In this document: positions 26,033 through 34,750 of the stretch, piece by piece
Layout of the letters: the number at the start of each line of letters is the position of its first letter
Numbering within the stretch: the first letter of the stretch is position 1
Assembly: GCA_016215105.1 (NCBI GenBank)
Contig: JACRLJ010000081.1
Coordinates: 18,279 to 82,278 of the forward strand
Direction: 5' to 3'
From: Candidatus Hydrogenedentota bacterium
Lineage (GTDB): Bacteria; Hydrogenedentota; Hydrogenedentia; Hydrogenedentales; SLHB01
Length of the DNA: 64,000 nt
The notes under the pieces: generated by a model
Seen by the model: the letters and a program-made list of their open reading frames with translations, nothing else
The model's database searches: none
Told to the model about the DNA's origin: nothing
Translations under genes and position numbers: made by a program

Positions 26033-27713
26033 ACGGCTTCTTCTTCGGCGAATACAGATTGAATTCCCAGAAGGTAGGGCCTTCCGAGGCCTTGAGGATG
26101 TTCAGCCGCACAACCTGTGCGGTCACCGGCGGGAACGTCTGTTTCCACCGTGGGCCGATCGTTGTCCCGTGAAAGAACGTCTTCCACGCGTCGCCGTCAC
26201 GGTACTGCAGCTCGAAATCCTGCACGCGCCTGTCGCACGCTTCGTCGATCTCCGCCCGGTCGAACGTCGTGGGTTGTCCGAGATCCACCTCGAGCCAGGC
26301 CTCATGCGTCCCTCCGTCGGTGGCCCAACGGGTGCCGACGTTGTCGTCTACGGCCTTGTCCGGCGCGTAGGTCTCATCCTTCTGGTGGAAGTTCGATGCC
26401 TTGGCCGGCTTGCCTACCGTCAACGATGGAGACATCGAAATGGGCGTGATGTCCATCGCCGGCCCGTCCAGCTCCAGCGCGACGACGGTGTCGATGTCAT
26501 CGCGCTTGTCCGGCGGCACGGTGATGACGACGGCCTTATCCGTCTGCGCAACCTTCACTGCGGCTCCGCCCAGCAATCGCGCGGAGACAATCTTCTTGTT
26601 GACGGAAGGCAGCGTCACACTCGGCCCTTCCAATGCGAAGACGTGCACGAAGATGGTGTTTCCGGCCCGCGTGCTGGCGCCCCACTCGCCCGGTTTGAAC
26701 GGGCCGCCCCGCGTGCCGTAGATGCTCGCGCCGTACTTCCCGAGCCATGCGCCGATCTCCTTGAGGCGCGCGACCTGCCGCGGCTCGATTTCGCCCGTCG
26801 GCATCGGGCCGACGTTGAGCAACAGGTTACCGTCGCCGCCGGCGCAATTCGCGAGCGTGCGGACGCATTCCTTGAGCGACTTCATGTCGTCATCGGGCTT
26901 CCACGCCCACTGCTGGCAGATCGTGATGCACGATTCCCACGGCCGGTCCATCTGGAATCCACCCACGACTTGCTCGGGCGTATCAAAGTCCTCCGGCAGC
27001 CCTGCGCGGTTGTTGATGATGACCTGCGGCTGCAATCCGCGAATCATCTTCACCAGATCCGGCGCATTCCAGTCCTGCGAGGTCCCGCCAAGGCCGTCGA
27101 ACCAAACTATGGATACCGGCGCATAGTTGGTCACCAGCTCGCGCAGTTGACCGTGAAGATACTGAACGTAGCGCGCGTGGTTGGCCGTTCGATAGTCGGG
27201 ATGATGCCAGTCGGGTGGCGAATAATAGAATCCCAACGGGAAATTGGCGTCGTGGCACGCCTTCGCCAATTCGCCCACGATGTCGCGCTTGAACGGCGAG
27301 TTGGTTATCTTGTAGTCCGTCAGCCTGCTATCGAACTCACAGAATCCGTCGTGATGTTTCGTGGTAAAGACCACGTACTTCATTCCGGCCGACCTGGCGA
27401 TATCCACCCATTCGCGCGCGTCGAACTTCTCCGGATTGAACTGCTTGTAGAGGTCGTCGTACACGTCCACGGGGATGGGACCTTGTTTGCCTTCAGTTCC
27501 CCTGCGTTCCCCTCCGCGGGACCAGCCAATCTCTGTTCCCTTCAAGCTAACGGGTCCCCAGTGGACGAAGAGTCCGAATCGGGCCGTGCGCCACCAGTCC
27601 ATGCGGGCGTCGTTGGCCGGCGCTACGCCCCTGCTCTCCTCCCCGGCGCCGGCCGTCTGGCATAGAACGCAGAATCCGCATGCCACAACAATTGCTGTCC
27701 GAAGCCTTGTCAT
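26019..27713 (-). CDS. Secreted alpha-L-fucosidase (GH29) with F5/8-type C domain
   Basis: A 564-residue exported retaining fucosidase. The signal peptide (about 1-24) ends Ala-Gly-Ala. The GH29 barrel shows RFGLFVHWGP, TTKHHDGFCEFDS, GFYYSPPDW, the nucleophile Asp206 in VWFDG, and LLLNVGPMPTGEI. Residues about 430-560 form a discoidin (F5/8 type C, CBM32-like) domain with DDNVGTRWATD and a WLEVDLGQPTTFDR strand. It releases terminal L-fucose from glycans. The frame is open to 28253, but GGGAGGAG six bases before the ATG at 27713 and the signal peptide fix the start. Its stop lies inside a family A repeat. Confidence 0.93.
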   Translation of the reverse strand: MTRLRTAIVVACGFCVLCQTAGAGEESRGVAPANDARMDWWRTARFGLFVHWGPVSLKGTEIGWSRGGERRGTEGKQGPIPVDVYDDLYKQFNPEKFDAREWVDIARSAGMKYVVFTTKHHDGFCEFDSRLTDYKITNSPFKRDIVGELAKACHDANFPLGFYYSPPDWHHPDYRTANHARYVQYLHGQLRELVTNYAPVSIVWFDGLGGTSQDWNAPDLVKMIRGLQPQVIINNRAGLPEDFDTPEQVVGGFQMDRPWESCITICQQWAWKPDDDMKSLKECVRTLANCAGGDGNLLLNVGPMPTGEIEPRQVARLKEIGAWLGKYGASIYGTRGGPFKPGEWGASTRAGNTIFVHVFALEGPSVTLPSVNKKIVSARLLGGAAVKVAQTDKAVVITVPPDKRDDIDTVVALELDGPAMDITPISMSPSLTVGKPAKASNFHQKDETYAPDKAVDDNVGTRWATDGGTHEAWLEVDLGQPTTFDRAEIDEACDRRVQDFELQYRDGDAWKTFFHGTTIGPRWKQTFPPVTAQVVRLNILKASEGPTFWEFNLYSPKKKPSKSI

Positions 27714-27927
27714 TGGTATCTCCTCCCGTAAACGGCGCCGTCCCCGGCAAGTTTCCGTCGCGTGTTCGCCATTTCCGGGCGTGCGTCGAGTGGCAGAAAG
27801 AAGTATATAGCGGTATTGTGTGTCTGGTACAATTTGGATCGCCTTGGGCTTGGTAGCAGGGGATGTTTGCCGTGACGGGTATCTGCGTACGCACCATGAA
27901 CGATGCGCCACCGGGAGCAGCGTGGCT

Positions 27928-28500
27928 ATGAGCGTCTTCTTTCGGAAACAGGTGTTCCTCGAGCCGCCGCCCATGTCGGACGGAGAGTTGGCGCTGGTTG
28001 AACCCAGCGTCGAAGTCCTCGCGTCGCAATATGACGCGATGCGCGCTCGAGGAATCGCGGTAAACCAGCGCGACGAGATGCGCGAGTACACCAATCTCCG
28101 CCGGTGGCTAAGATCGTCGCCCCGCGGACGCACTCCGGGCCGGTCCGACCGGTCGGCGCCGCAATACACCTTCTGGATGCAGACCCCGAAATCGCCGAAA
28201 GCAGGTTTCATCACGCTGCGCATCGGGCAATCCGAGCATCTGCGGCTGTACATCGGGCATATTGGGTATCAAGTCGAGGAAGAGGCGCGCGGCCATCACT
28301 ACGCGGCGCGCGCGTGCTTGCTGGTGTATCCCTTGGCGCGCATGCACGGCATGCACGAGTTGTGGATTACCTGCGCGCCGAATAACAAGGCGTCGTGGCG
28401 CAGCGCCGAATTGGCGCACGGGGTGTACGTCGAGACCATCGACACGCCGCTTGGCTACTTTGATATTCCGCAGCGCGCGCGATTTCACGTGACCCTGTAG
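27928..28500 (+). CDS. GNAT family N-acetyltransferase
   Basis: A 190-residue predicted acyl-CoA-dependent acetyltransferase. The diagnostic part is the second half: LRIGQSEHLRLYIGHIGYQVEEEARG followed by YAARACLL is the beta4-alpha3 acetyl-CoA pyrophosphate-binding region, and WITCAPNNKASWRSAE the following strand and helix. The substrate is unknown. A GTG at 27820 is an alternative start, but TGGTACAAT at 27825-27833 looks like an extended -10 promoter, which would place the transcript start downstream of that codon. The gene is divergent from the fucosidase gene. Confidence 0.7.
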   Translation: MSVFFRKQVFLEPPPMSDGELALVEPSVEVLASQYDAMRARGIAVNQRDEMREYTNLRRWLRSSPRGRTPGRSDRSAPQYTFWMQTPKSPKAGFITLRIGQSEHLRLYIGHIGYQVEEEARGHHYAARACLLVYPLARMHGMHELWITCAPNNKASWRSAELAHGVYVETIDTPLGYFDIPQRARFHVTL

Positions 28501-28504
28501 GGAA

Positions 28505-28592
28505 CTCTATCAAGACTCACGCCGGAGCGAATGGGAGGGCGGTTGTCCTCAACCGCCGGTTCATTGGCGTTACCTCTTGCTCGACGCTCGAA
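28505..28592. repeat. Dispersed inverted-repeat element, family A copy 3
   Basis: Starts TCTATCAAGACTC, contains GGGAGGGCGGTTG and a hairpin of CGGTTG with CAACCG, and ends near CCTCTTGCTCG. The terminal inverted repeats are more decayed than in the other two copies. It sits directly after the acetyltransferase stop codon. Confidence 0.55.
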
Positions 28593-28646
28593 GGGGCCGT
28601 GCAAATACTGGAACTCACAATCAAGATACGGTTGAAGGAGCGTCAT

Positions 28647-31600
28647 ATGCGAACGTGGATTGCAGGACTGCTCATAGCGGTGTGCGGGGTGGCGGCCGCC
28701 AAAGAGCGCGTCCACGACACGCGCGACGTCTTTGGAATGGAGCGGATAACGCCCCATGTGGCGTGGGGCGCTCCGCTGCACGGCGGCGCGATTCGTACCC
28801 TGTTCATTGCGCCCCGCTACACGATGCGGGACGCCGTTGAGCTAGGGGAGCGGCTGGAACTCGATGTGGAAACGGTCCCGTTGTGGGACTCGGGCCACGC
28901 CGGTATCGACACCGCAGGGTCACAGCCGGAATTCGCGCAGTACACCGGGGAAGCCGCGCTCCAAAACCTGCGCGACGCGCTTAACCGGGAACACGACCTA
29001 ATCGTGATGGGGAATCTCGATCCCACCGTTCTCCCTGATGACGTGGTAGCGGCGCTCGTGGAAAAGGTTAAAGGCGGCGCCGGACTGCTGCTCGCACACG
29101 TGGACAACACCGTGGCCTCGCCGTTCAAGGATTTCATCGACTCGTTGCAGGCCGACGCGTCGGGGGCGGAGGTCACAAAAGGCATAGGCGAAGCGTTGAC
29201 GCCGGAGTGGGGGATGGGGCTGCAGTTTGTGAAAACGCTATCGGCGGGGCCCGGAAGGGTGGCGATTCTCGGCTACGACGGGGCCGTTCCGGCGACACAT
29301 TTCCTGCTGCCCGCGTTGGGTGATCCCGCCCACGCCGAGCCGGAGTGCGCCGACACGTATTTCTCACTCGTTGCGAAGGCGGCGCGCTGGGCCGCGGGGC
29401 GCTCGCCCGATAGCGCAATCGCCAGTGTGACGTTATCCGATCCCGCCGGGCCGAGCGAGAGCGAGATCCCTCCAGGGTTCCCGGAGGAATATGTCGAGCT
29501 GATGCGCACTTCGGGCGTGAAGCGTCCCTATCACGTCTACCGCGTTGCGCTGGCGGAGCCCGCGGACCGGAACCTGGACGTCCAGTGGCGAATCCGTGAG
29601 CCGGGTTTCAAGACCGTGTTTTCGCGCCTTATCGCGGCGCCCATCAAGAAGGGCGGGCAATCGGCGGATATTCAGGTGTTCGCGGGGCCGGGGAAGCACT
29701 ACGTGGACGTGTGGCTCGTCGACAAGAAAGGGGTGGTTGACTGGTTTACCGAACCGATCACTCTAGATGGCTGGCCAGACCTGACCGAGATGCGGTATTC
29801 GAAAGGCCTCTTACTCGCCAACGACAGCCTGGAAGTAGCCGCCACAATCAAGCCCACCTACTCCCAGCCGCGCGGATGTACGCTCTATGCGCGCGCCAAG
29901 GACAGCTTCGGACGCCTCGTGGTGGAAGCGTATCAGGACGTTCCGCAAGAGGGCGGCGCGGCGCGGGTGCGTCTCGATTTCGTTGACCTCATCACGAACT
30001 ACGTTTCCGTCGAAGTGTTTGCGGTGGACAGCGCCCGGGGGCCATTTTCGGAGTTCGTGTTGTGGCGGTCGGCGCACGATGGCCGCGCGTTTCCCGTGCG
30101 TACGCCGTACCAGCGGGGGTCGTTTAGCTTTGTCGCCCAGACTTCCGGGGCGTCGGAGTACAACGAACGGGGCTATAACAGTCTCCTTGCGGAAATGGGC
30201 GTGGACACCGCGAGCGTGTCGGGTGACCGCTTCACGGGACTGCATCTCGCGGAGTCGGGGTTACGGCCAGCGCCGCTACTGGCGCCGGAACTAGACGCCA
30301 ATCACGATCTGTCGATGGATCCGGAAGCGCGCCGGGCAGTTGCAGAACGGCTGCAAGCCGCGGTCAAGCAACTCCCCGGGGCCGGGTCGCCCCTGTACAC
30401 GTTGGGGGATTGGGACACGCTGCGTCCTGCGGTCGAGCAGCTTGCGAAGTCCCAAGGGCTTCAACGGGCCTTCGGGGAATGGTTGCGAAAGGAATATGGA
30501 GATAGTATCCAGCGTCTGAATACGGCCTGGGGCACCGCGTACAATTCGTGGGACGCGATAGTTCCGGTCGAGCCGCCAGCGGGAGATAAACCAGAGCGCT
30601 TTGCTCCACGTATTGACGCCCAGCGTTTCCTGGACGCGTTCGCGGCATCGATTCTGGATGAAAAGAAGATCGCGATCCGCGCAATCGACGGTGATGCCAT
30701 CGCGGGCGTTACGGTTGCCGGTGATGCGGATTGGGGATCGCTTGCGGCGCATGCCGACCTCCTGTGCGTTCCGGCAAGCGAGTGCGCGGCCGAGAAACTC
30801 CGCTCGTACGGTGTGCGCGGCTCGTTCACCGGAGAGTGGTTCAATGGCGCGACCGGCGCGGACGCTTCTGCGGCAGGCGCGCGGGCGCCATGGCACGCGG
30901 TCATGCACGGCCTTTCGAGTGTCTGGTACGCGAACGGTGTCGGTACGCTGGACAACCCGGAACTTCGAGGCGCGGTGGATCCGTTTGGCCGCCCCACAGT
31001 CGCGCTAACCGCGGCGGCAGAGTCAGTCGAGCGCATCAAATCGGGGGTTGGCGCCATGCTGTTGCGGGCCACGCCGGCGCATTCGGGTATTGCTATCTAC
31101 GACAGCCCCGCCAGCGCCTATCTCGGCGAGATGGAAAAGACCTTCGATTGTGGCGCCGATCAAGCGGAAGCCGCGTTTGCCGGTATCCTCGGAAGCTTGG
31201 GGTATTCATTCGATTTCATTTCGGAGGCCGCACTCAAGCGGGGTGACTTAAAGAACTACACGGTCCTGCTCTTGCCGATGACGCGCGCGCTGGACGGCGA
31301 AGAGGCGTCGGCGATTCGGAAGTTCTGTGAGGGTGGTGGCCGCGTCGTCGCGGATCTCTTGCCGGGGCGCTACGACACGCACGGCGTTCCCTATGAACAA
31401 CCGATCCTGGCGGACCTGTTTGGTGTAACCGCGCGTTCGACGGGCGAGGCGGGACCGGCCGCGTCCGCTACCATCACCGTGGATTCAGGTGACGAAGAGG
31501 TCAAAGAGACGCTGGCGACAGTGATTCCGGACACGTCCGTGTCGGCCACCGACGCTGTCCCCTCTGGAACCGCCGGAGACGCGCCGGTATGGTTCGTCCG

Positions 31601-32297
31601 CAAGGTGGGTTCCGGAGAAACTGTGCTCGCTAACCATATACTGGCGGATCACTCGAAGGATGGCGGGGAACGTAGCGATGACGCCGCCCTGCGTGCATTG
31701 TTTGGCGCATTGATGCGTGAGTTTGGGGTCTCGCGCGGAGCGGAAGTGACCGGGCCCAAACACGGCGCGTTCTCTGGTGAGTGTTTCGAGTACCGCTACG
31801 GCGCCGCCACGATCGTTGGCTTGCTCCGTGACGCGGACGGCGGCCCCGCCACGGAAAGCGTCCGGCTAACAATGAAATCGAAAGGCGTTGTTTACGACGT
31901 GCTGCAAGGTCTGCGCCTAACCCGCTCCAAGGGAATTCCTGTTCGCCTTGCGCGGGGTGAAGCCGCGCTCTTCGCGCAATTGCCCTACGACGTCACCGGA
32001 ATCATTGTGCTTGCGCCCGAGACCGTTCCCGCGGGCCGGCGCGTTACAGTCCGCATGAAGGTGCGAACCCAGGGCGAGTTGGCGGGCGAGCACGTCGTCC
32101 ATGTCGATATCGCTCCGAGGAATGGCAAACCGCTGCGTTACTACAGCCGCGACGTGGTGTGTCCGAGCGGAGAAGGGGAGACCTACATTCCGCTGGCGCG
32201 CAACGAAAGCCCCGGCTTCTACCAAGTCACCGCGCGCGACGTGCTGACCGGCGTCGAAGCGGCGACTACCGTAGAAATCACACCGGTGGGAAGATGA
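28647..32297 (+). CDS. Large secreted GH42/beta-galactosidase-like protein
   Basis: A 1216-residue exported protein with a signal peptide (1-18, ending Val-Ala-Ala-Ala). About residues 560-800 resemble the GH42 barrel: EWLRKEYGDSIQRLNTAWGT with a following YNSWDAI is the characteristic helix of beta-galactosidase family 42. About 840-1000 resemble the flavodoxin-like trimerisation domain, with a LLLPMTRALDGEE strand and GGGRVVADLL. The N-terminal 500 residues hold another flavodoxin/GATase-like part and a beta domain; the C-terminus is a beta-sandwich. I could not find both catalytic glutamates in their usual contexts, so it may be inactive or a divergent glycosidase. GAAGGAG eight bases before the ATG fixes the start. 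Confidence 0.65.
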   Translation: MRTWIAGLLIAVCGVAAAKERVHDTRDVFGMERITPHVAWGAPLHGGAIRTLFIAPRYTMRDAVELGERLELDVETVPLWDSGHAGIDTAGSQPEFAQYTGEAALQNLRDALNREHDLIVMGNLDPTVLPDDVVAALVEKVKGGAGLLLAHVDNTVASPFKDFIDSLQADASGAEVTKGIGEALTPEWGMGLQFVKTLSAGPGRVAILGYDGAVPATHFLLPALGDPAHAEPECADTYFSLVAKAARWAAGRSPDSAIASVTLSDPAGPSESEIPPGFPEEYVELMRTSGVKRPYHVYRVALAEPADRNLDVQWRIREPGFKTVFSRLIAAPIKKGGQSADIQVFAGPGKHYVDVWLVDKKGVVDWFTEPITLDGWPDLTEMRYSKGLLLANDSLEVAATIKPTYSQPRGCTLYARAKDSFGRLVVEAYQDVPQEGGAARVRLDFVDLITNYVSVEVFAVDSARGPFSEFVLWRSAHDGRAFPVRTPYQRGSFSFVAQTSGASEYNERGYNSLLAEMGVDTASVSGDRFTGLHLAESGLRPAPLLAPELDANHDLSMDPEARRAVAERLQAAVKQLPGAGSPLYTLGDWDTLRPAVEQLAKSQGLQRAFGEWLRKEYGDSIQRLNTAWGTAYNSWDAIVPVEPPAGDKPERFAPRIDAQRFLDAFAASILDEKKIAIRAIDGDAIAGVTVAGDADWGSLAAHADLLCVPASECAAEKLRSYGVRGSFTGEWFNGATGADASAAGARAPWHAVMHGLSSVWYANGVGTLDNPELRGAVDPFGRPTVALTAAAESVERIKSGVGAMLLRATPAHSGIAIYDSPASAYLGEMEKTFDCGADQAEAAFAGILGSLGYSFDFISEAALKRGDLKNYTVLLLPMTRALDGEEASAIRKFCEGGGRVVADLLPGRYDTHGVPYEQPILADLFGVTARSTGEAGPAASATITVDSGDEEVKETLATVIPDTSVSATDAVPSGTAGDAPVWFVRKVGSGETVLANHILADHSKDGGERSDDAALRALFGALMREFGVSRGAEVTGPKHGAFSGECFEYRYGAATIVGLLRDADGGPATESVRLTMKSKGVVYDVLQGLRLTRSKGIPVRLARGEAALFAQLPYDVTGIIVLAPETVPAGRRVTVRMKVRTQGELAGEHVVHVDIAPRNGKPLRYYSRDVVCPSGEGETYIPLARNESPGFYQVTARDVLTGVEAATTVEITPVGR

Positions 32298-32406
32298 GCC
32301 TCACGAGGGTCTAAGCCGCGCTCATCTCGTCGGAATTTGGGTTCAACTGGGGCGAGGGCTTTGACCGGACACGCGCTCCCGCGTCGTATCCAGCCACCGG
32401 CCTTCG

Positions 32407-32577
32407 CTAGACGACGTGCAGGTAATTCAGCGCGGTGTACGCGACGAAAAGCCACGCGGTGAACATGAACCAGAACACGGGCAACGGACGAGCCGAGACT
32501 GCCGCGCCACAACGTACGCACGTCTTGTTGTGTCTGAAAACCAGCGTTCCGCATTTTTTGCAAGTGTGTGTGTTCAT
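32407..32577 (-). CDS. Small zinc-ribbon membrane protein
   Basis: A 56-residue protein. Two CxxC knuckles (CKKC at 6-9 and CVRC at 20-23) form a rubredoxin-like zinc ribbon, followed by one hydrophobic segment (about 34-52) that should anchor it in the membrane. AAGGAG eight bases before the ATG supports translation. Such zinc-ribbon plus single-helix microproteins are common, but the function is unknown. Confidence 0.65.
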   Translation of the reverse strand: MNTHTCKKCGTLVFRHNKTCVRCGAAVSARPLPVFWFMFTAWLFVAYTALNYLHVV

Positions 32578-32851
32578 CGTACGAACTCCTTTTTGTTCAC
32601 TGTACCGCTCGACTGTGAATAAGAGCACATATCATGCCATCGAGGGGGATATTTCGAGCCGCCGCGTAAGTTTGCTTTGGCAGGGGAGTTACGCGAACGG
32701 GGATTTTCCGCGCCTGAGCCCCTGCGCGAAAATGGTCCCGTCGGCGCCAGATTTCCGGCGGTCAACCGGCGCCAAACCAGCTATTTTCGAGAATTCTGGC
32801 AGCCATTCCGACGAAAAAACTGCACGCTCCTCGTTCCCAAGTTGCACTACG

Positions 32852-33012
32852 CCCCTCGTTCCCAAGTTGCACTTGGGAACGCATCTTGAATGCCGCTACG
32901 TCGAGTGAAAGGCCACATAGTAGAAGCGGCGGCCCGCCGCTTCCGATCAGCTTCCCCCTGCGCAGCCCCTCCGCCGTCAGGTCGTCCCTCTAACTTCGGA
33001 AACGTTCACTCG
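32852..33012. repeat. Direct repeat family B, copy 1
   Basis: Starts CCCCTCGTTCCCAAGTTGCA and ends ACGTTCACTCG. It includes the hairpin GAAGCGGCG-GCC-CGCCGCTTC. A second copy follows at 33025 in the same orientation, and a third copy of just the left end lies at 32829. Non-coding. With copy 2 it fills most of the 600-bp gap between the zinc-ribbon and lyase genes; the remainder (32578-32828) shows nothing I recognise. Confidence 0.75.
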
Positions 33013-33024
33013 ATTGTCTACTTT

Positions 33025-33187
33025 CCCCTCGTTCCCAAGTTGCACTCGGCAAGGCGCCTTGAATCGCTCCAAGCTAAGCGCGGGATCCCACAAAGTAGAA
33101 GCGGCGGCCCGCCGCTTCCGATCAGCTTCCCCCTGCGCAGCCCCTCCGCCGTCCGGTCATCCCTCCACCCGCGAAGACGTTCACTCG
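33025..33187. repeat. Direct repeat family B, copy 2
   Basis: About 163 bp, near-tandem with copy 1 (12 bp apart). The central 70 bases are almost identical to copy 1 and the edges are more diverged. The right end overlaps the last codons of the oligogalacturonate-lyase-like gene. Confidence 0.75.
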
Positions 33188-34365
33188 TTTGCCTTCTGCA
33201 TCTCCGCCGGAATTGTCGCGACACAGATATTCGCGTCAACCAACAAATGCGACGCAAAGATGACCTGCTTTCCCATGCGGTCCCAGCCCACGTGAGGGTG
33301 CTCACCCTTGCCGTACGTTCGATGACCGCTGGTTAATAAATGTGGACGCGTCGTCTTGCCTTCGAAAAGCATGATGCCGCCGTGCCAGTTGTCGGCCGCG
33401 ACCCATTTCCCGTCCGCGCTTCCGGCGGCGTGCCACCAGTTGCGCTTGGCCAGTTCAGAGGCAGTCGCCCCCGGCCACCAGCTCCCTTCGCCAATGATAC
33501 GTACCTGACCGGTGGTGATATTGAGTATCTTGACGTGCGAGTCCTCCTGCGGTTTGGTGTGGACCCCGCCGCAGAACAACATCTGGTCATCCACCCACCA
33601 CGACTCGTGCGTGACCAGTTCGTCCTTGCGATGCGCGTACGGATTCTTGGGAACTCCATCGCGCACGTCAACCACCCACAGGCGCTGAACGATACCCGCA
33701 AAGCTGAGCAGGTTCGGATTGGTCCGGCTCCATTGAATATGGCCCGCGTACCCTATCTCCTTCGGTACCTCGCACAGGGTGCGCACCGTCCCGCCCGCAA
33801 TGTCCATCACGTACACACCGGACGACGCGGCCTCACCCCCGCCAAAGCCGCAGGCCAGTTGTTTCCCATCGCAACTCGCGTTCAGCGCTGTCGTGTGAAC
33901 GCCCTTGGGCAGTTCGCAGATGACACGTTCCGTGGCGGTTACCGTCGAACGCTTGGATGGGTCTTCGGACTTCTTCACCTCCAAAGACAATTCAATCACC
34001 TTATCCTTGCGGATGCCGTAGATATGATTGTCCAACGCCGCGGCCGTGGCGCTACCCAACTCGGCCAACCGCACCAATTCACCCGTGGCGGTGATATAGC
34101 CCATCAGCCCGCCATCCTTACGGTCCGAGTTGAACAGGATGAGCGACTCATCGGCCAGCCAAGAGCGCTCATGAAAGTAAAGGTTGGTCTCCTTACTCGG
34201 CGCCGTGGTGAGAAAGAGCAGCTCCGCCCCCGTCTGGGGATCAGTCATCTTCTTGTCTTCCCGCGGAAAGACCTTCAATTCGGAGGCGGCGCTCGCCGCT
34301 GGGACGATGGCCGGACTGAGCACGAGGATAACAATTAGAGTACTGATTGATCGCGTGATGGACAT
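33181..34365 (-). CDS. Exported oligogalacturonate-lyase-like beta-propeller (PL22-like)
   Basis: A 394-residue exported protein. The signal peptide (about 1-26) ends in Ala-Ser-Ala-Ala. The propeller repeats and the blocks LTTAPSKETNLYFHERSW, THESWWVDDQMLF and HPHVGWDRMGKQVIFAS match the family-22 lyase pattern, in which His residues in the last two blocks bind the catalytic metal. PL22 enzymes split unsaturated digalacturonate by beta-elimination; those are usually cytoplasmic, so a signal peptide is unusual and the substrate may differ. The frame is open to 34551 only because it reads into a repeat; a GGGAGAAG-like site precedes the chosen ATG. Confidence 0.75.
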   Translation of the reverse strand: MSITRSISTLIVILVLSPAIVPAASAASELKVFPREDKKMTDPQTGAELLFLTTAPSKETNLYFHERSWLADESLILFNSDRKDGGLMGYITATGELVRLAELGSATAAALDNHIYGIRKDKVIELSLEVKKSEDPSKRSTVTATERVICELPKGVHTTALNASCDGKQLACGFGGGEAASSGVYVMDIAGGTVRTLCEVPKEIGYAGHIQWSRTNPNLLSFAGIVQRLWVVDVRDGVPKNPYAHRKDELVTHESWWVDDQMLFCGGVHTKPQEDSHVKILNITTGQVRIIGEGSWWPGATASELAKRNWWHAAGSADGKWVAADNWHGGIMLFEGKTTRPHLLTSGHRTYGKGEHPHVGWDRMGKQVIFASHLLVDANICVATIPAEMQKANE

Positions 34366-34750
34366 TGGTCTTCTTCTCCCTGGCGGTGGCGCCGTTAACA
34401 CTCGTAGCAGGAGAAGGTGATGGCGGCAATATTTGACGAAGGGATAAGGCCCCCGTTCCCGAAGAATAACACTCGCGCCTCGCCACGTTGTGGAGCGTTC
34501 GCCCGAGTACTGCCGCTCTTGCCAAGAGCGGCACGTTCGCCCCGCGTCCACAACCCATCCATCGCCAATTTCGCTGGAGGCGAAGAGTGGCGCAATAGAC
34601 CAGCGGTGTGCGCGGGTAGGGCGGTTTTGCCATAACCACTGTCCATCGCATAGACTTGGAGGGGAAATCCTGACACACCGACCGCTATGGGGGCCTCGAT
34701 CAAACGCCGCCCTGCGAGCAACAAGTTCAGGCCAACGCCGGAGAAACAGT
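34366..34750. other. Intergenic region containing repeat C1
   Basis: 385 bp between divergent genes. Apart from the 154-bp repeat at 34495-34648 I see no gene. Open frames of both neighbours run into the repeat and should not be taken as coding. Confidence 0.6.
34495..34648 (+). repeat. Direct repeat family C, copy 1
   Basis: 154 bp with three potential hairpins: TGCCGCTCTT/AAGAGCGGCA, TTCGC/GCGAA, and a GGCGGTTTTGCC segment. It is about 92% identical by eye (13 differences) to 36266-36419, in the same orientation, with no length difference. Non-coding. Confidence 0.85.

Noticed and set aside
25908-27665. Open frame of 585 codons on the plus strand
   Set aside because: Opposite the GH29 fucosidase, which has full family motifs; a shadow frame.
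34366-34551. Long N-terminal extension of the PL22-like gene
   Set aside because: It reads through repeat C1; the signal peptide starting at 34365 indicates the true N-terminus.
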